The notes under the pieces: generated by a model
What the model was told of the DNA's origin: nothing
The model's database searches: none
The model's input: the letters and a program-made list of their open reading frames with translations, nothing else
Position numbers and translations under genes: made by a program
Part shown: piece after piece, positions 62,072-64,000 of the stretch
How the letters are laid out: each line of letters starts with the position of its first letter
How positions within the stretch are numbered: position 1 is the first letter of the stretch
From: an uncultured Eubacteriales bacterium
GTDB lineage: Bacteria; Bacillota; Clostridia; Oscillospirales; CAG-272
NCBI GenBank assembly: GCA_934393265.1
Contig: CAKRQL010000004.1
Coordinates: forward strand, 310,001-374,000
DNA length: 64,000 nucleotides
Direction: 5' to 3'

Positions 62072-63225
62072 GATTCGGAATAGTCGGCGTCGGCAATATG
62101 GGTACGGCACACGCGAGAAATATTCTTGCCGGGAAGGTAACGAACGGAGTGCTCACGGCTGTCTGTGACATTAATCCGAAGAAGCTTGAGGCTTTCAGAG
62201 CCGAGCACCCGGACGCCGATGTGAAGTGCTTTGACAATGCGGAGGCTCTCTACTCCTCCGGGCTCTGCGATGTCGTGCAGATCTGCACACCGCACTACTC
62301 TCACCCGGAGCTCGCGATGAGCGCGCTCGACCACGGGCTCAACTGCATTGTCGAGAAGCCCGCGGGCGTCTACACAAAGCAGGTCAAGGAAATGCTCGAG
62401 CACGCGAAGAAATCCGACAAGATACTCGGCATAATGTTCAACCAGAGAACGAACCCCGCATTCCGCAAGATGCGGGAAATGATAAGAAACGGCGAAATAG
62501 GCGAGATAAAGCGCACAAACTGGATAATCACCGACTGGTATCGCTCGCAGTATTACTATGACAGCGGCTCATGGCGCGCGACATGGGCGGGCGAGGGCGG
62601 CGGCGTCCTCTACAATCAGGCCCCGCACCAGCTCGACCTCTTCCAATGGATTGTCGGAATGATGCCGGAGCGGCTCCGCGCATTCTGCCACTTCGGAAAG
62701 TGGCACGATATAGAGGTCGAGGATGATGTGACCTGCTACTGCGAATATCCGAACGGCGCAACCGGAGTCTTTATCACCTGCACGGCAGACGCCCCGGGCA
62801 CCAACCGCTTTGAGGTTACGGGCACGAAGGGCACGCTTATATTCGAGAACAACAAGCTGACTTTCAAAAAGCTCGTCGTCGACGAGCGCGATGTCTGCTT
62901 CTCGACAAATACCGCATTCGGCGTGCCGGAGGTCGAAAGCGTCACGGAAGTCCCGCTCGAGGGCGAGAATTCACAGCATGTCGGCATCTGCAACAACATT
63001 GCAAACGCGATACTCGGGCTCGAGCCTGTGTATGCGCCTGCTGCCGACGGAATAAACGGCGTCGAGCTCGCAAATGCTATGCTCCTCTCCACATGGCTCG
63101 GCAAAGATGTCACACTCCCCATTGACGACGACTTCTTCTACGAGGAACTGAAAAAACGGATAGCGGTATCGAAGCCGCACCGCCCGGTGAACGGCGATAG
63201 CACCACCGTTCTCACATGGAAGTAA
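62059..63225 (+). CDS. Gfo/Idh/MocA family oxidoreductase
   Basis: A 388-residue NAD(P)-dependent dehydrogenase. The Rossmann start FGIVGVGNMGTAHARNI is at residues 5-21, the EKP motif in CIVEKPAGVYTK, and the C-terminal alpha/beta domain includes GGGVLYNQAPHQLDLFQW. Family members oxidise sugars, often at C3, or inositols. Its ATG lies inside the end of the second isomerase gene. Confidence 0.93.
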   Translation: MEKVRFGIVGVGNMGTAHARNILAGKVTNGVLTAVCDINPKKLEAFRAEHPDADVKCFDNAEALYSSGLCDVVQICTPHYSHPELAMSALDHGLNCIVEKPAGVYTKQVKEMLEHAKKSDKILGIMFNQRTNPAFRKMREMIRNGEIGEIKRTNWIITDWYRSQYYYDSGSWRATWAGEGGGVLYNQAPHQLDLFQWIVGMMPERLRAFCHFGKWHDIEVEDDVTCYCEYPNGATGVFITCTADAPGTNRFEVTGTKGTLIFENNKLTFKKLVVDERDVCFSTNTAFGVPEVESVTEVPLEGENSQHVGICNNIANAILGLEPVYAPAADGINGVELANAMLLSTWLGKDVTLPIDDDFFYEELKKRIAVSKPHRPVNGDSTTVLTWK

Positions 63226-63227
63226 TT

Positions 63228-64000
63228 ATGAACGAAAAGAAATTCAGAGTCTGCCTTGTCGGGTGCGGGGTGATATCCGAAAATCACCTTACGGCACTCT
63301 CTGCCCTGCCCGCCGTCACCGTCGTCGCGCTCTGTGACAAGTACCGCTCCCGGGCTGAGGCTGCGGCAAAGACCTATGCCCCCGGAGCCGCAATCTACAC
63401 CGACTACGAAGCTATGCTCGACGCGGAGCGCCCGGACGCCGTGCACATCTGCACGCCGCATTTTCTGCATGCGCCTATGACCTGCGCGGCACTGCGCCGC
63501 GGGATAAACGTCTTTCTCGAAAAGCCGATGGCGACCTCTGTTCGTGAGATAGAGGAGATACGGGAGGCGGAGAGGGCGAGCCGCGGGCGGGTCTGTGTCT
63601 GCTTTCAGAACCGCTTCAACAATACTACCCTCACGGCAAAGGCGATAGCCGACGAGGACGGCGGCGCCATAACAGCCTGCGGCACCGTTTTCTGGTATCG
63701 CAGCGATGCCTACTATGCCCACAGCGAATGGCGCGGGCGCATGGAAACCGAGGGTGGCGGAGTCCTTATAAATCAGGCCATTCACACGCTCGACATGCTC
63801 TCGCAGTTCCTCGGCAGACCCGAGTATGTGCAGGCGGACATTGCAAACAGGCGACACCGCGGCATAATCGACGTCGAGGACACAGCGAACGGAATTATCG
63901 ACTTTCCGGGCGGGCGACAGGGGCAGTTCTTCGCCACCACGACCTTCCCCGGCGGGGACCTTACCGAGGTCACAATAAAGACAAAAAATCACTGTATGGT
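63228..64000 (+). CDS. Second Gfo/Idh/MocA family oxidoreductase, cut by the right edge
   Basis: The first 257 codons of a dehydrogenase that runs out of the window without a stop. It begins MNEKKFRVCLVGCGVISENH, with the Rossmann glycine motif GCGVIS, the EKP motif in NVFLEKPMATS, and GGGVLINQAIHTLDML matching the C-terminal domain. The ATG comes two bases after the stop of the first dehydrogenase, so it is in the same operon. Two dehydrogenases with two isomerases suit an oxidise-rearrange-reduce sugar route. Confidence 0.92.
   Translation, partial: MNEKKFRVCLVGCGVISENHLTALSALPAVTVVALCDKYRSRAEAAAKTYAPGAAIYTDYEAMLDAERPDAVHICTPHFLHAPMTCAALRRGINVFLEKPMATSVREIEEIREAERASRGRVCVCFQNRFNNTTLTAKAIADEDGGAITACGTVFWYRSDAYYAHSEWRGRMETEGGGVLINQAIHTLDMLSQFLGRPEYVQADIANRRHRGIIDVEDTANGIIDFPGGRQGQFFATTTFPGGDLTEVTIKTKNHCM

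Noticed and set aside
1..64000. CRISPR array, insertion sequence, prophage or toxin-antitoxin system
   Set aside because: I saw no spaced direct repeats of CRISPR type, no transposase or integrase, no att-like repeats around the tRNA-Val, and no small toxin-antitoxin pair.

Overview
The window is a gene-dense stretch of chromosome from a Firmicute, most likely a class Clostridia gut-type anaerobe. Support comes from the Gram-positive order of housekeeping blocks (lon-engB, scpA-scpB-DUF2953-gerW, miaB-ylbF-mutS-mutL, rnc-radical SAM-smc-ftsY, yhbY-nadD-yqeK-LCP-rsfS), GGAGG-type ribosome binding sites, a GerW/YtfJ homologue, AraC and TetR regulators and Gfo/Idh/MocA sugar genes. Base composition is GC-rich, yet isoleucine is mostly written ATA. 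I see no phage, transposase, integrase, rRNA or CRISPR array.

Layout. 1-1014: sugar-type ABC ATPase (cut by the edge) and an RDD membrane protein. 1184-1260: tRNA-Val(CAC) with its own promoter and terminator. 1395-4226: a CobW-type metallochaperone with a His/Asp-rich arm, a G3E GTPase fused to a DUF1980-like domain, and an AlkD-like protein. 4294-9257: M3 peptidase, Mur ligase paralogue, ATP-grasp ligase, trmL. 9459-14435 (+): secA and two related membrane proteins of unknown role. 14439-15795: TetR regulator and a divergent small lipoprotein. 15914-38392 (-): an almost unbroken colinear run, in transcription order trmH-like, dprA, topA, trmFO, plsX, rnc, radical SAM, smc, ftsY, yhbY, nadD, yqeK, LCP, rsfS, leuS, serS, guanylate-kinase-like, Na/Pi transporter. 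38503-39993 (-): infC-rpmI-rplT with a strong promoter, a leader that can fold as terminator or antiterminator, and an ATT start on infC. 40078-49576 (+): a short promoter-terminator unit, then lon, engB, M50 protease, scpA, scpB, DUF2953-like, gerW, D,D-carboxypeptidase, RluB-type pseudouridine synthase and a small unknown gene. 49670-60211 (-): AraC regulator, dxs, miaB, YlbF/RicA-like, mutS, mutL, tgt. 60388-64000 (+): two xylose-isomerase-like TIM-barrel proteins and two Gfo/Idh/MocA dehydrogenases, the last cut by the right edge.

How the genes work together. Most of the window is core information processing and envelope growth: initiation factor and ribosomal proteins, tRNA charging and modification (leuS, serS, miaB, tgt, trmL, trmFO), chromosome condensation (smc, scpA, scpB), mismatch repair, topology, protein export (secA, ftsY) and proteolysis (lon). 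The accessory parts are the metallochaperone operon, the Mur ligase/ATP-grasp pair that may make a non-canonical amide bond in the cell wall or a peptide, and the terminal sugar oxidation/isomerisation operon with a divergent AraC gene. That AraC gene heads the dxs-to-tgt cluster and overlaps dxs, which could tie isoprenoid, tRNA modification and mismatch repair genes to a sugar signal.

Limits: all calls come from reading sequence and motifs by eye. No database search, folding program or phylogeny was run.
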